Source: Paenibacillus sedimenti
GTDB taxonomy: Bacteria; Bacillota; Bacilli; Paenibacillales; NBRC-103111
Assembly (NCBI RefSeq): GCF_014534655.1
Contig: NZ_JACVVD010000010.1
Location: 124,001-188,000 of the forward strand
DNA length: 64,000 bases
Direction: 5' to 3'
Shown: positions 37,543-45,050 of the stretch, piece by piece
Layout: every line of letters starts with the position of its first letter
Position numbering within the stretch: the first letter of the stretch is position 1
Translations under genes and position numbers: made by a program
The notes under the pieces: generated by a model
What the model saw: only the letters and a program-made list of their open reading frames with translations
What the model was told of the DNA's origin: nothing
Database searches by the model: none

Positions 37543-38055
37543 CTATAAATCTGACTTTTCTTCCTTCAAAATTTCCGGTACGATTATCGCTGAACTCTTG
37601 AGTGAGCCTTCTATTCTCTCATGCATCTCTTCAACATAAAACTTCCCATCTTCAGTTCTTACTCGATATAACGTATCAAATCCTTCACTGAAACCAGGTG
37701 TCTGTAATCTTTTCATTACACTCTTAATTCCGACCTCCGGAACTTTTTCTCTCCCTAAACGCACTTCATTTCTTTTTATTGACTCAGCAAAATCCGGTTC
37801 AAAGTAATAACCCACTACTCTGAACTTGTGTTCTTTTGCGAGTGATATATACTTACTCCTATCCTCAATCGTTGGATTCGTATTGTCCACAACAAAAGGC
37901 TGCTTAGCTTGGAAGGATGCAGCTAAATATATGTTTTCCCTGTGCCTGGTTATAAGCATATCCATGTTGATTCTGATGTGGGAATTGAAAAATCGCTCCT
38001 TAAAGAACGTTGATTTGCCTGAAGCCTGAATACCGACAAAGATCACACACTCCAT
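37543..38055 (-). CDS. P-loop polynucleotide kinase-like ATPase
   Basis: 170 residues. Walker A GIQASGKSTFF at the N-terminus; then INMDMLI and VVDNTNPTIEDRSKYI, the D(N)TN block of T4 Pnk/Clp1-type 5'-hydroxyl kinases; and a lid region with RNEVRLGREKVPEVGI. It probably phosphorylates 5'-OH ends of RNA or DNA. ATG starts 2 bases after the stop of the Thg1-like gene, so the two are co-transcribed. Other P-loop zeta-toxin-like kinases would look similar, but context favours nucleic-acid end repair. Confidence 0.75.
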   Translation of the reverse strand: MECVIFVGIQASGKSTFFKERFFNSHIRINMDMLITRHRENIYLAASFQAKQPFVVDNTNPTIEDRSKYISLAKEHKFRVVGYYFEPDFAESIKRNEVRLGREKVPEVGIKSVMKRLQTPGFSEGFDTLYRVRTEDGKFYVEEMHERIEGSLKSSAIIVPEILKEEKSDL

Positions 38056-38057
38056 AG

Positions 38058-38795
38058 TTACTCATTCCTATTCAGATAGACGTATTGATTGATATACTCT
38101 CTATTTTGCGAAAAAATCGGAGTATCCATATCAACATCCCACTTATTTCTTTGTGCATCTCCTTTTAAATAGGACTGTTTTGTTATGCAAACCCCTCGTT
38201 TTTGCCATACAGGAAGGTCATTCCAATTAAATCCCTTTTCCACGAATAGCTTGTCCTGAAGCTGTTTTCCATCAAGACCTTGTAGTTCTTTTTGCGGGAA
38301 GTGGGCCTGAGAAACCATAGAAATACTGTTCTTCGTCGCATCCTGCTGGCGCCAGAGAAAGTAGTTCGTGACCTCATCATGCGGCAATACCCATACTCTG
38401 CTGTCAAATGTCGCCAGTTCCTTATCGGGATAATACTTTCTGATCTCCTCATTGAACTTAGCCGTGGCCATTGATGCAGACACAGACACCATTTTTTGTA
38501 TGTTATTATCAAACCACGATTGAGTGGTCAATTTATCATAATTCGTGAGCAAGATTGAAATCTCGTCACTTTGGTGGTAAACCAATTTGCAACCCATCAT
38601 ATTTTGAGCGAGATACTTACAGGTCTCCCATAACGCTTTGGTTAACAGCTCATCAAACGGTTTGGCCATTCCCCGCGTAAAGGTATGAAAGTGGCACCCA
38701 TCAATTCTCAAGATTACAGGCAGACGCCGCGGCAAACTGTGCCGGAATACATTCTCGTAATCCTTCATTCGATTTCCGAAATCGTCTTTATTCAT
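38058..38795 (-). CDS. Thg1-like 3'-5' RNA polymerase (tRNA(His) guanylyltransferase family)
   Basis: 245 residues. The metal-binding palm motifs are clear: LRIDGCHFHTFTRG near residues 29-42, and VYHQSDEISILL near 71-82. Family members add nucleotides to the 5' end of tRNA in the reverse direction. Bacterial Thg1-like proteins repair 5'-truncated tRNAs rather than adding the His identity base. AAGGAGTTGTAGCA precedes the ATG. Its partners here are a 5'-kinase downstream and Pnkp/Hen1 upstream, which fits tRNA end repair. Confidence 0.9.
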   Translation of the reverse strand: MNKDDFGNRMKDYENVFRHSLPRRLPVILRIDGCHFHTFTRGMAKPFDELLTKALWETCKYLAQNMMGCKLVYHQSDEISILLTNYDKLTTQSWFDNNIQKMVSVSASMATAKFNEEIRKYYPDKELATFDSRVWVLPHDEVTNYFLWRQQDATKNSISMVSQAHFPQKELQGLDGKQLQDKLFVEKGFNWNDLPVWQKRGVCITKQSYLKGDAQRNKWDVDMDTPIFSQNREYINQYVYLNRNE

Positions 38796-38909
38796 TGCTA
38801 CAACTCCTTACTTGAAGGCGATAATAGTACTAGTTTAATCCAAGTTCTCGAATATCATAAGCCTGATCCTCTTGCTCTGCGAGTAGTCAACATTTTCAGT
38901 GTTTAAATT

Positions 38910-38952
38910 GGGGGCTATCCTTCAGCTATTTTAAGCTTTACGGATAGTCCCC
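38910..38952 (-). terminator. Hairpin between pnkp and the Thg1-like gene
   Basis: GGGGGCTATCC / GGATAGTCCCC with an inner AGCT pair, just beyond the pnkp stop. The T-run is weak (AATTTAA), so read-through into the Thg1-like gene is possible. Confidence 0.55.
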
Positions 38953-38961
38953 TAAATAACC

Positions 38962-41547
38962 TTACAACCGAGGATCAATCTCCCTCTCCCCAGCAACCTC
39001 AAACAACAAATTCGCCACAACTTCCTTAAAAGCATCATTATCCGGCGTAATCTCATCAAACCTAATCGCAAGCATCCTGTTCCCCAACCGATACTCATTC
39101 ATCGAGGTGCGAAGCTTTTGGCTAACATTCTTCTGCTTCATCAGCTTCTTGTACTTATGCGGGAAACGGTAGTCATAACCGTAGATGATCGACAAATAAT
39201 CCTTATTACGGACCTTCATATAGGGTACCACTCTGCCTTCCACTGCCTCAGGCTTGATGACAACGCCCTCCATGTAGTTATCCACAGTTAACCTGGAAAA
39301 GTAGCGCTCCGCCCTTTCGTAACAGTCCGCATCAGTCAGATCCAGCAAAAGAAACTCATCGTCGGACAAAAAGCTATATACTTCGGATGTCTTCCAATCC
39401 GGCAGCTCTTCCTCGCCATTCTCATATACGACTTTCAACAAGCCAAAAGGTTTATACTCGAGCTCCCCGTCTTCCGCATAAATCTCCAACTGTCTCTTGT
39501 AGGTTTCGTACGCCTGTAGATGCACGTCTAAAGGCACATACGTCTCCAGTATGTCATGGACATATTTATAGTTCTGATATACGTGCGAACCATACTTGTC
39601 ACTGAGCGCATTCTTAGCCATGGTAAACTGATCCTTCTCAAATCCGCTTGCCCGATACGCATCGGTCAACTTGCCGAGAGCCTGCTCGAATCCATTTTGC
39701 TTCAGAAAATGAAGCTCGCTCTCCAACGCTTTCTCGATCGGCTTGAACTGCCGTTGAATCAGCCCGTCTCCGATGGCTTTCCATGGCAGCAGCTCTCCAT
39801 CCAGGATCAGCATCGCAATCCCATTTTCACCCATATAGCCACTGAACTTCCGAAGCAGCCCCTCGTAAATTCCCGTCAAATCAATCTGATTGATTTTGTA
39901 CCCGTTACGGCTGACCGCAAAGCATTGTTCCACGTCCTTATGCAGGTAAATGTTACAGCGCGAACCCATATACTTCGGTTGCAAAACAACCTGCTGAACG
40001 CCCCGCTCCGCAAAATAATCCAAACCGCGCTGCAAGGACTCCAGGTCCTGAGCCGCCTCATCCTTATCGGCCGGAGACATCGTCCCCGAGATGAAATTCA
40101 CCCTATTCCGCGAAACATAATGCAATCTGCGGATTTCATCCTCATCCAACTCCCCAATGGACACTTTTCTCTCTTCTTGGAACAAAGTCGGCAGTTCATC
40201 CGTCATCACGGCTTGCGCGGACTTTTGCGATTTCATGAACGGCTTATAAGAAATACTTACAGACGTGAGCACATTGCCGTGCGCGCTGCCTGTGTCAATA
40301 TGGATTTTGTTTTTAATCCGGAACGCATTCCGGGCAGCAACGTGACCGAATACGTGGTACGGATGATTTTTCACCGCTTCTTCTTGGAGAAAAGCCAGCT
40401 GAGCCTCTAAAGGAGCATCACGATCAATCCGATAATTCCGCTGATGACGAATCGAATTCGCATCCAGCTTGCCAACATATTTGTTTCTGCACGGTGCATG
40501 AGTCACGTAAAAAGACGGCCCATTCGAACCAATCAATCGATAAAACGGCTGAGCCAGCGAAACCAAATGATTAAACTTCTCCAGCAGCTCCGCATCCTGC
40601 GACAGCACTTGAGTGGAATCGAAATACGTGTGAAGCAGCTCTTGATCGACCCCACTGATCTCTCCGCGCATGAACTTATGAACGAAATTCTCATGATTCC
40701 CCATGACGAATAAGAAATGCTCCCGATTTTCGTATAAAAACTCAACGGTTTCCTTCGTCTTCTTCCCTTTGTCGATCCAGTCGCCGACCGAGATGATTTT
40801 CGTATTGCGCACTTTGTCCGTAACCACTAGCTGATTGCCCTCGATCCGGTAACCATGGCTTAGCAAAAGACCTTTAAGTTCATCCACGCACTCATGGATA
40901 TCGCCGACCAGGATATATTTCGAATCATGCGGGAGAATCGTCGACAGGTACTCGTCCTTATCTTCAATAACCACTTTGTATGCAGGATTGGCCCGACCGT
41001 CAGTCACCGATAAAAAGTCTTTATAACGCACCTTATGAATTTTGTCGTAGCCTTCACGCGACAGCGAACCTAGCACTTCTTTTCTCAATCGATTGATGTG
41101 GTTCGTAATCAGCTTTTTCGAGCGGTCCGAAGCATAGTAGTCTTCGCGCTTGCGATAATCAAACACAATCACTTCCAAGTTGTAATTGTTGGCCGTAGCA
41201 ATCTCCCGAACCTTCGCGCGGAAATCCTCCGCCAATCCAGTCGTATCCACGACCACGAACTCGGCGTTGACCGGGAACGAAGTCACCATCTTCAGCCTCT
41301 CAAACAACAGGTGAAAAGCCTGCTCGCTCGCCTCCAACATCACTTGATCATACTTATCGTAATCATAGCCAAGCACCTCTTGGCGGATGCTATCGGAAGA
41401 CAGATACTGTACGTTTGCTATCAGATTCTTAGTCTCATCGGCGAACTTCAGCCCGGGAATCAGAACTTCCTTGGCAAAAGTCGTTTTGCCGCACTCTGTT
41501 GACCCAATCAACATGAAAATCGTATGAACTTTCGTTTGAATCTCCAC
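38962..41547 (-). CDS. pnkp: Polynucleotide kinase-phosphatase with ligase-like domain
   Basis: 861 residues, bacterial Pnkp. The N-terminal kinase has P-loop GSTECGKTTFA. The central calcineurin-type phosphatase (about 195-430) has VGDIHECVDELKG, GDWIDKGK and GNHENF. The C-terminal adenylyltransferase has nucleotidyl lysine motif QPKYMGSRC near residue 530. It heals cleaved RNA by removing 2',3'-cyclic phosphate, phosphorylating the 5'-OH and adenylating; sealing needs Hen1. The P-loop is unusual (TEC where GSGKS-type loops have GS). The GTG start follows the hen1 stop by 3 bases. Confidence 0.93.
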   Translation of the reverse strand: MEIQTKVHTIFMLIGSTECGKTTFAKEVLIPGLKFADETKNLIANVQYLSSDSIRQEVLGYDYDKYDQVMLEASEQAFHLLFERLKMVTSFPVNAEFVVVDTTGLAEDFRAKVREIATANNYNLEVIVFDYRKREDYYASDRSKKLITNHINRLRKEVLGSLSREGYDKIHKVRYKDFLSVTDGRANPAYKVVIEDKDEYLSTILPHDSKYILVGDIHECVDELKGLLLSHGYRIEGNQLVVTDKVRNTKIISVGDWIDKGKKTKETVEFLYENREHFLFVMGNHENFVHKFMRGEISGVDQELLHTYFDSTQVLSQDAELLEKFNHLVSLAQPFYRLIGSNGPSFYVTHAPCRNKYVGKLDANSIRHQRNYRIDRDAPLEAQLAFLQEEAVKNHPYHVFGHVAARNAFRIKNKIHIDTGSAHGNVLTSVSISYKPFMKSQKSAQAVMTDELPTLFQEERKVSIGELDEDEIRRLHYVSRNRVNFISGTMSPADKDEAAQDLESLQRGLDYFAERGVQQVVLQPKYMGSRCNIYLHKDVEQCFAVSRNGYKINQIDLTGIYEGLLRKFSGYMGENGIAMLILDGELLPWKAIGDGLIQRQFKPIEKALESELHFLKQNGFEQALGKLTDAYRASGFEKDQFTMAKNALSDKYGSHVYQNYKYVHDILETYVPLDVHLQAYETYKRQLEIYAEDGELEYKPFGLLKVVYENGEEELPDWKTSEVYSFLSDDEFLLLDLTDADCYERAERYFSRLTVDNYMEGVVIKPEAVEGRVVPYMKVRNKDYLSIIYGYDYRFPHKYKKLMKQKNVSQKLRTSMNEYRLGNRMLAIRFDEITPDNDAFKEVVANLLFEVAGEREIDPRL

Positions 41548-41550
41548 TCC

Positions 41551-42816
41551 CTATGCCCCCCTTTTCTTAAGAATAACGCCCTGCGTCGTCTGAATATGGT
41601 TGACCCCATCGCCGATGGACACGAATTCATAGTCGTGCTTCGTTTCACGAATGACATCCATCAGCCACCTTTGAAAAGCTTCCTGCCCCATTTCCCACTT
41701 ATGATCATCATGCCGGAAGCCCGTCAACTCATAGAAAACATTGAAATCCGAATTAGGCGTCGTAATAATAAAATGCTCAAAATCAACATGCTGACAAATC
41801 TGCCGAATCAGCCCTTTGGCCTCATCTTCACTCATATGTTCAATCACTTCCGTCAAAATAACATCCACCTGCTCGCCGTTATAGGCTTCCAGGAAACGAT
41901 CGATCGAGCTGAACAGGACGATGTTGTCGATATCCTTCAATCGCGCTTTCCGGCTAACGGATTCCAGCAGCTCCTCATTGATGTCAATGGCATAGTAACT
42001 TCCCTCGATCTTCGCCGAGAAAGGAATCGCATAAAATCCTTCCCCGCAACCTACGTCCAGAATCGACTTATCGAACGGCAGCGCATTCGCGATATAATTC
42101 CTCCGCTGCAGCCCCGTGCCTCCATAATCAAACCGAATGTCGTAACGGCTCGTGTCCTCCAGCTCTGTTTTGTAAGTGCGGAAGCGCTCTTTGGAAGAGA
42201 GGAAATTGCGAACAAACAAGCTGCGAATATAAAACGGCGCGTCAATCACATGAATACTCTTGATATATTTGTCCAAAATGCTATCCGAAATATCGATATA
42301 TTCGTTGCCGATCATCGACAAGAACAAACACAGCACACTCACAGCGTGCATCAGATGGTACAGACTTCGCCGCGTCGTAATCGTAAGCGAGTAGCTTTTA
42401 TGAGCTTGATGCTGGATTTCAAACGTGAAATCAGTCAGATGCTTTTGGAAAAACTCCACGTACCGCACCATTTCGATGTGAATCATATTGATATAAAACG
42501 TGTTCTCGTACCCTTCCACATCCCGTTCATCCTGCGCCTTAAGCGGAGCGGAAAAGAACTCGTTAATCGCGTTAAGCGGAAATAAAGGCGTGTTATACCG
42601 GGACACATTGAGATATTCAAAATTATCATTTTCATTCTGTTTGTATGATATTTCATTATCCGCATCCTTAAAATACACATTGAATGTGGAATCATCCGTG
42701 TACCAGCCATAAGCAATTCCCTTACGGATGGATCTCAGTATCGCGCCGGATTCGGGATTCTTTTTGATGATGAAAGAAAGCTTCGGGTTGGTGGATCTCA
42801 CTTGAACAATAGCCAT
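41551..42816 (-). CDS. hen1: 3'-terminal RNA ribose 2'-O-methyltransferase
   Basis: 421 residues. The N-terminal half (about 1-240) is the Hen1 N domain that activates Pnkp ligation. The C-terminal half is a SAM methyltransferase with LDVGCGEGFYA and the Hen1-specific metal motif TEVIEHM. It adds a 2'-O-methyl at the 3' end of the break before sealing, protecting repaired RNA from renewed ribotoxin cleavage. ATG at 42816 has AAGGGGAAG upstream. The longer frame beginning 123 bases earlier runs through a terminator hairpin and is rejected. It is the first gene of the operon. Confidence 0.93.
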   Translation of the reverse strand: MAIVQVRSTNPKLSFIIKKNPESGAILRSIRKGIAYGWYTDDSTFNVYFKDADNEISYKQNENDNFEYLNVSRYNTPLFPLNAINEFFSAPLKAQDERDVEGYENTFYINMIHIEMVRYVEFFQKHLTDFTFEIQHQAHKSYSLTITTRRSLYHLMHAVSVLCLFLSMIGNEYIDISDSILDKYIKSIHVIDAPFYIRSLFVRNFLSSKERFRTYKTELEDTSRYDIRFDYGGTGLQRRNYIANALPFDKSILDVGCGEGFYAIPFSAKIEGSYYAIDINEELLESVSRKARLKDIDNIVLFSSIDRFLEAYNGEQVDVILTEVIEHMSEDEAKGLIRQICQHVDFEHFIITTPNSDFNVFYELTGFRHDDHKWEMGQEAFQRWLMDVIRETKHDYEFVSIGDGVNHIQTTQGVILKKRGA

Positions 42817-42845
42817 CGTTATCTTCCCCTTAAGTAAATAAATAT

Positions 42846-42878
42846 AAAAAAAGGCCATGGACTCAAAAGTCCATGACC
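42846..42878 (-). terminator. Intrinsic terminator inside the hen1 leader (candidate attenuator)
   Basis: On the minus strand GGTCATGGACT-TTTG-AGTCCATGGCC (one mismatch in 11 pairs) followed by TTTTTTT. It ends 30 bases before the hen1 ATG and downstream of the only good promoter found, so transcription must pass it to express hen1-pnkp. Confidence 0.85.
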
Positions 42879-42917
42879 GGGTAAATACAGCTAACACAGA
42901 GGAACCAGCACGAGTTG

Positions 42918-43040
42918 CTAGTCTAATCCGTATTCGCAAATACCAGATGAGCAGATGAGAGATGATTGGGGTATACAGCTGTCAATATGAAAATTACTTT
43001 GTTCATCATGTTTTGAGTTGAATAACTGTACCAAATTCAT
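42918..43040 (-). CDS. Unannotated 40-residue leader ORF upstream of hen1
   Basis: ATG at 43040 has AAAGGAG with 10 bases spacing. The frame encodes 40 residues starting MNLVQLFNSKHDEQ and ending CEYGLD, with three cysteines in a C-x7-C-x4-C pattern, and stops 40 bases before the terminator hairpin. No family is recognised. The promoter-ORF-terminator-gene order suggests a leader peptide for attenuation. A small secreted or regulatory peptide expressed from the short transcript is the alternative. Confidence 0.55.
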   Translation of the reverse strand: MNLVQLFNSKHDEQSNFHIDSCIPQSSLICSSGICEYGLD

Positions 43041-43079
43041 CTTCGCCGTGCTCCTTTCGTTGTCGTTTTAGATATTGAA

Positions 43080-43108
43080 ATATTAACTTCGTGACCAGAT
43101 ATTGTCAA
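43080..43108 (-). promoter_or_regulatory. SigA-type promoter of the hen1 leader transcript
   Basis: Minus strand TTGACA (43103-43108), 17-base spacer, TAATAT (43080-43085). Start is expected near 43073, about 33 bases before the leader ORF. Confidence 0.75.
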
Positions 43109-43400
43109 TGAAAAATTTGGAATCGGGAAACGTGCGCCTAGTTCGTAAGAGGTAAGTAACCTAGAAGTATCATAGCCTTCTTGTCATATCTCAGCAGGTC
43201 TTGTCTAATTTATAGCTATAGGAATATTCGAGTATCCCACTTGCTTCACCAAATTCTCCTTAATCTGTCTCAACGGTTAGCCCAAAAAACATAATCGATT
43301 ATCTGAACCCAATACCCTACAGTCCTCTTCAATAGGAATTAAAATTCTTTTATCGAGATTGTATTAAATACAGAATTGTGGAGATAATTGAAGCCATAAC
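43109..43400. other. Divergent intergenic region between hen1 and herA
   Basis: No gene. A candidate herA promoter is TTGTAT (43359-43364), 18 bases, GATAAT (43383-43388). The remaining sequence is AT-rich with no further structure that I can name. Confidence 0.35.
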
Positions 43401-43432
43401 TCATTAACCAAAAATTAATTAACGGTTAATGA
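43401..43432. promoter_or_regulatory. Inverted repeat in front of herA, candidate operator
   Basis: TCATTAACC (43401-43409) and GGTTAATGA (43424-43432) are perfect 9-base arms around an AT-rich 14-base spacer. They lie between the candidate -10 and the herA ribosome site. Could be a repressor site or an RNA hairpin. Confidence 0.5.
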
Positions 43433-43451
43433 TTAAAAGGAGCGGTTAAAA

Positions 43452-45050
43452 ATGGCAATAAGCAACTTAGCATACGAAGGTTTCCTTGCGAAATTAGGAA
43501 GACCGATTGGACAAGTTATTTTTGATGGAAATGGCCCAAATTTATCCGATGCGAGGATGAGGATACGACCAAAATATACTACAACATTCGGAAGAATGGT
43601 CGTTATACCAACAACTGATGAGAATGGTCGCATTGTTGTTATCTTGGGAAGGGTCGATAATGTAAAAGATGTCAATCCTCACGAAGACGCATTGAGTTCC
43701 ACGGTTAGCGATGTAATACCATTTGAGACAAAATATTCGCCAGAAGGGCAATCGACAATTATTTATAGGGTTGCAGAGCTTGAATTATTGGAGGAGGCTA
43801 TCGTTTCGAATATAGGCGAGGTTCTTGAAGTTCACTCTGTTGAGTCACTTCCAAGAGCCGGGCTTTATGTATTTGAGGCTCCTTCGGAAATAGTAGCACC
43901 TTCTCTTGGTCTTGAAAAGGACGAAACCTTTGGTATTAATATTGGAAAAGTAAGGGGAACAGCTGTAACGGCAATATTGAAGAGGAATATCATTCAGCGC
44001 CACATCTTTATTGGAGGTGGCATTGGTACAGGCAAGAGTTACACAAGAGGGGTTCTTGCAGAAGAATTAGCAAGTTTAGGTGTTCCTCAAATAAATATCG
44101 ATGTTCAAGGCGAAATGATTGAAGCCACCCAAGAGCTTGGAGGTATAAACTTACAACCCGGAAAAGATGGGTTTACCTTGCCTCTAAGTGCGCTGACAGG
44201 TGAAGACATCATTAATGCTATTCCCGCGATAAATCGGGGCACAAATATAGAAACACTTGTTAAATATGCACACGAAGTTTTAGTAAAGCAGAAAACGTTA
44301 GCCCTCGGAGTGCATTTTGATGTGGACGATTTATGCAGGAAAATAGAAGAATTGGCCCCCGATTTGGATATGAAGGCTAATACCTACAAGCCCGCATCTT
44401 TACGTGCTGAAAGTCTTAGCAAAGTTCCTTACATTGGAGAACCTTTTTCATGGGAAAATGAAATCAGACCAGGTAGGATAATAAATATTGACTGCAGGGG
44501 ACTGCTTGTAACAGATTTGCGATTAATCGTTGCTTCTATTGCTCGTGATTTACAGAGATTAGCCAAAGAAAAGAAGATCCCTTTCACCATGTTATCCATT
44601 GACGAATTTCATTTGGTTGCTCCAAAGGATGATTCTTCAATTACAACACAGGTGCTACGAGAAATTGCAAGAATTGGACGTCACTACAGATTAGGATTGA
44701 TTTTAACAACTCAAAGTCCAGCAGACGTGGATACTTCCGTTTTAAAACGGTTGTTAACCAGATTTCTTCATGCAATCGAACCTGATCAACTTAATGCCTT
44801 ACGCGGTGTTTTTTCGGACGCATCTGACTATTTAATTAAAGGATTGCCGAAGATGCCGGTGGGAACTTGTATTATTACTGGCGCGGCTGAAACCATTAAG
44901 CACGCCACGGTAGTTAATATTCGCAAAAGAAATACTACTCATGGAGGAGCCACACCAGACATTTGGTCAGACTTCGAAAAGCGGGGCTGGACCAAGAAAA
45001 GAAATCTTGAAGTTGAACGGAGAGATGTAAATGGCCCAGAAAGTTATTGA
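43452..45050 (+). CDS. herA: HerA-type DNA-translocating ATPase
   Basis: 532 residues. The N-terminal beta-rich HAS-barrel-like region (1-150) is followed by a FtsK/HerA motor: Walker A GGGIGTGKSYTRG near residue 195, Walker B SIDEFHLVAP near 380, and a C-terminal arginine-finger region. HerA hexamers pump DNA into the NurA nuclease; in bacteria HerA proteins with nuclease partners occur in anti-phage loci. ATG follows AAAGGAG. The 3' end overlaps nurA by 20 bases. Confidence 0.88.
   Translation: MAISNLAYEGFLAKLGRPIGQVIFDGNGPNLSDARMRIRPKYTTTFGRMVVIPTTDENGRIVVILGRVDNVKDVNPHEDALSSTVSDVIPFETKYSPEGQSTIIYRVAELELLEEAIVSNIGEVLEVHSVESLPRAGLYVFEAPSEIVAPSLGLEKDETFGINIGKVRGTAVTAILKRNIIQRHIFIGGGIGTGKSYTRGVLAEELASLGVPQINIDVQGEMIEATQELGGINLQPGKDGFTLPLSALTGEDIINAIPAINRGTNIETLVKYAHEVLVKQKTLALGVHFDVDDLCRKIEELAPDLDMKANTYKPASLRAESLSKVPYIGEPFSWENEIRPGRIINIDCRGLLVTDLRLIVASIARDLQRLAKEKKIPFTMLSIDEFHLVAPKDDSSITTQVLREIARIGRHYRLGLILTTQSPADVDTSVLKRLLTRFLHAIEPDQLNALRGVFSDASDYLIKGLPKMPVGTCIITGAAETIKHATVVNIRKRNTTHGGATPDIWSDFEKRGWTKKRNLEVERRDVNGPESY

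Noticed and set aside
38796..38909. Clear promoter for the Thg1-like gene
   Set aside because: TTGACT and TATGAT are present on the minus strand but 25 bases apart; no pair with proper spacing was found.
39556..40410. 284-codon plus-strand frame opposite pnkp
   Set aside because: Pnkp is certain on the minus strand; the antisense frame has no start signal or family pattern.
42817..42939. Longer N-terminus for Hen1 (41 extra residues)
   Set aside because: It would be translated through a terminator hairpin and its T-run; the ATG at 42816 has a good ribosome site and begins where Hen1 homology starts.
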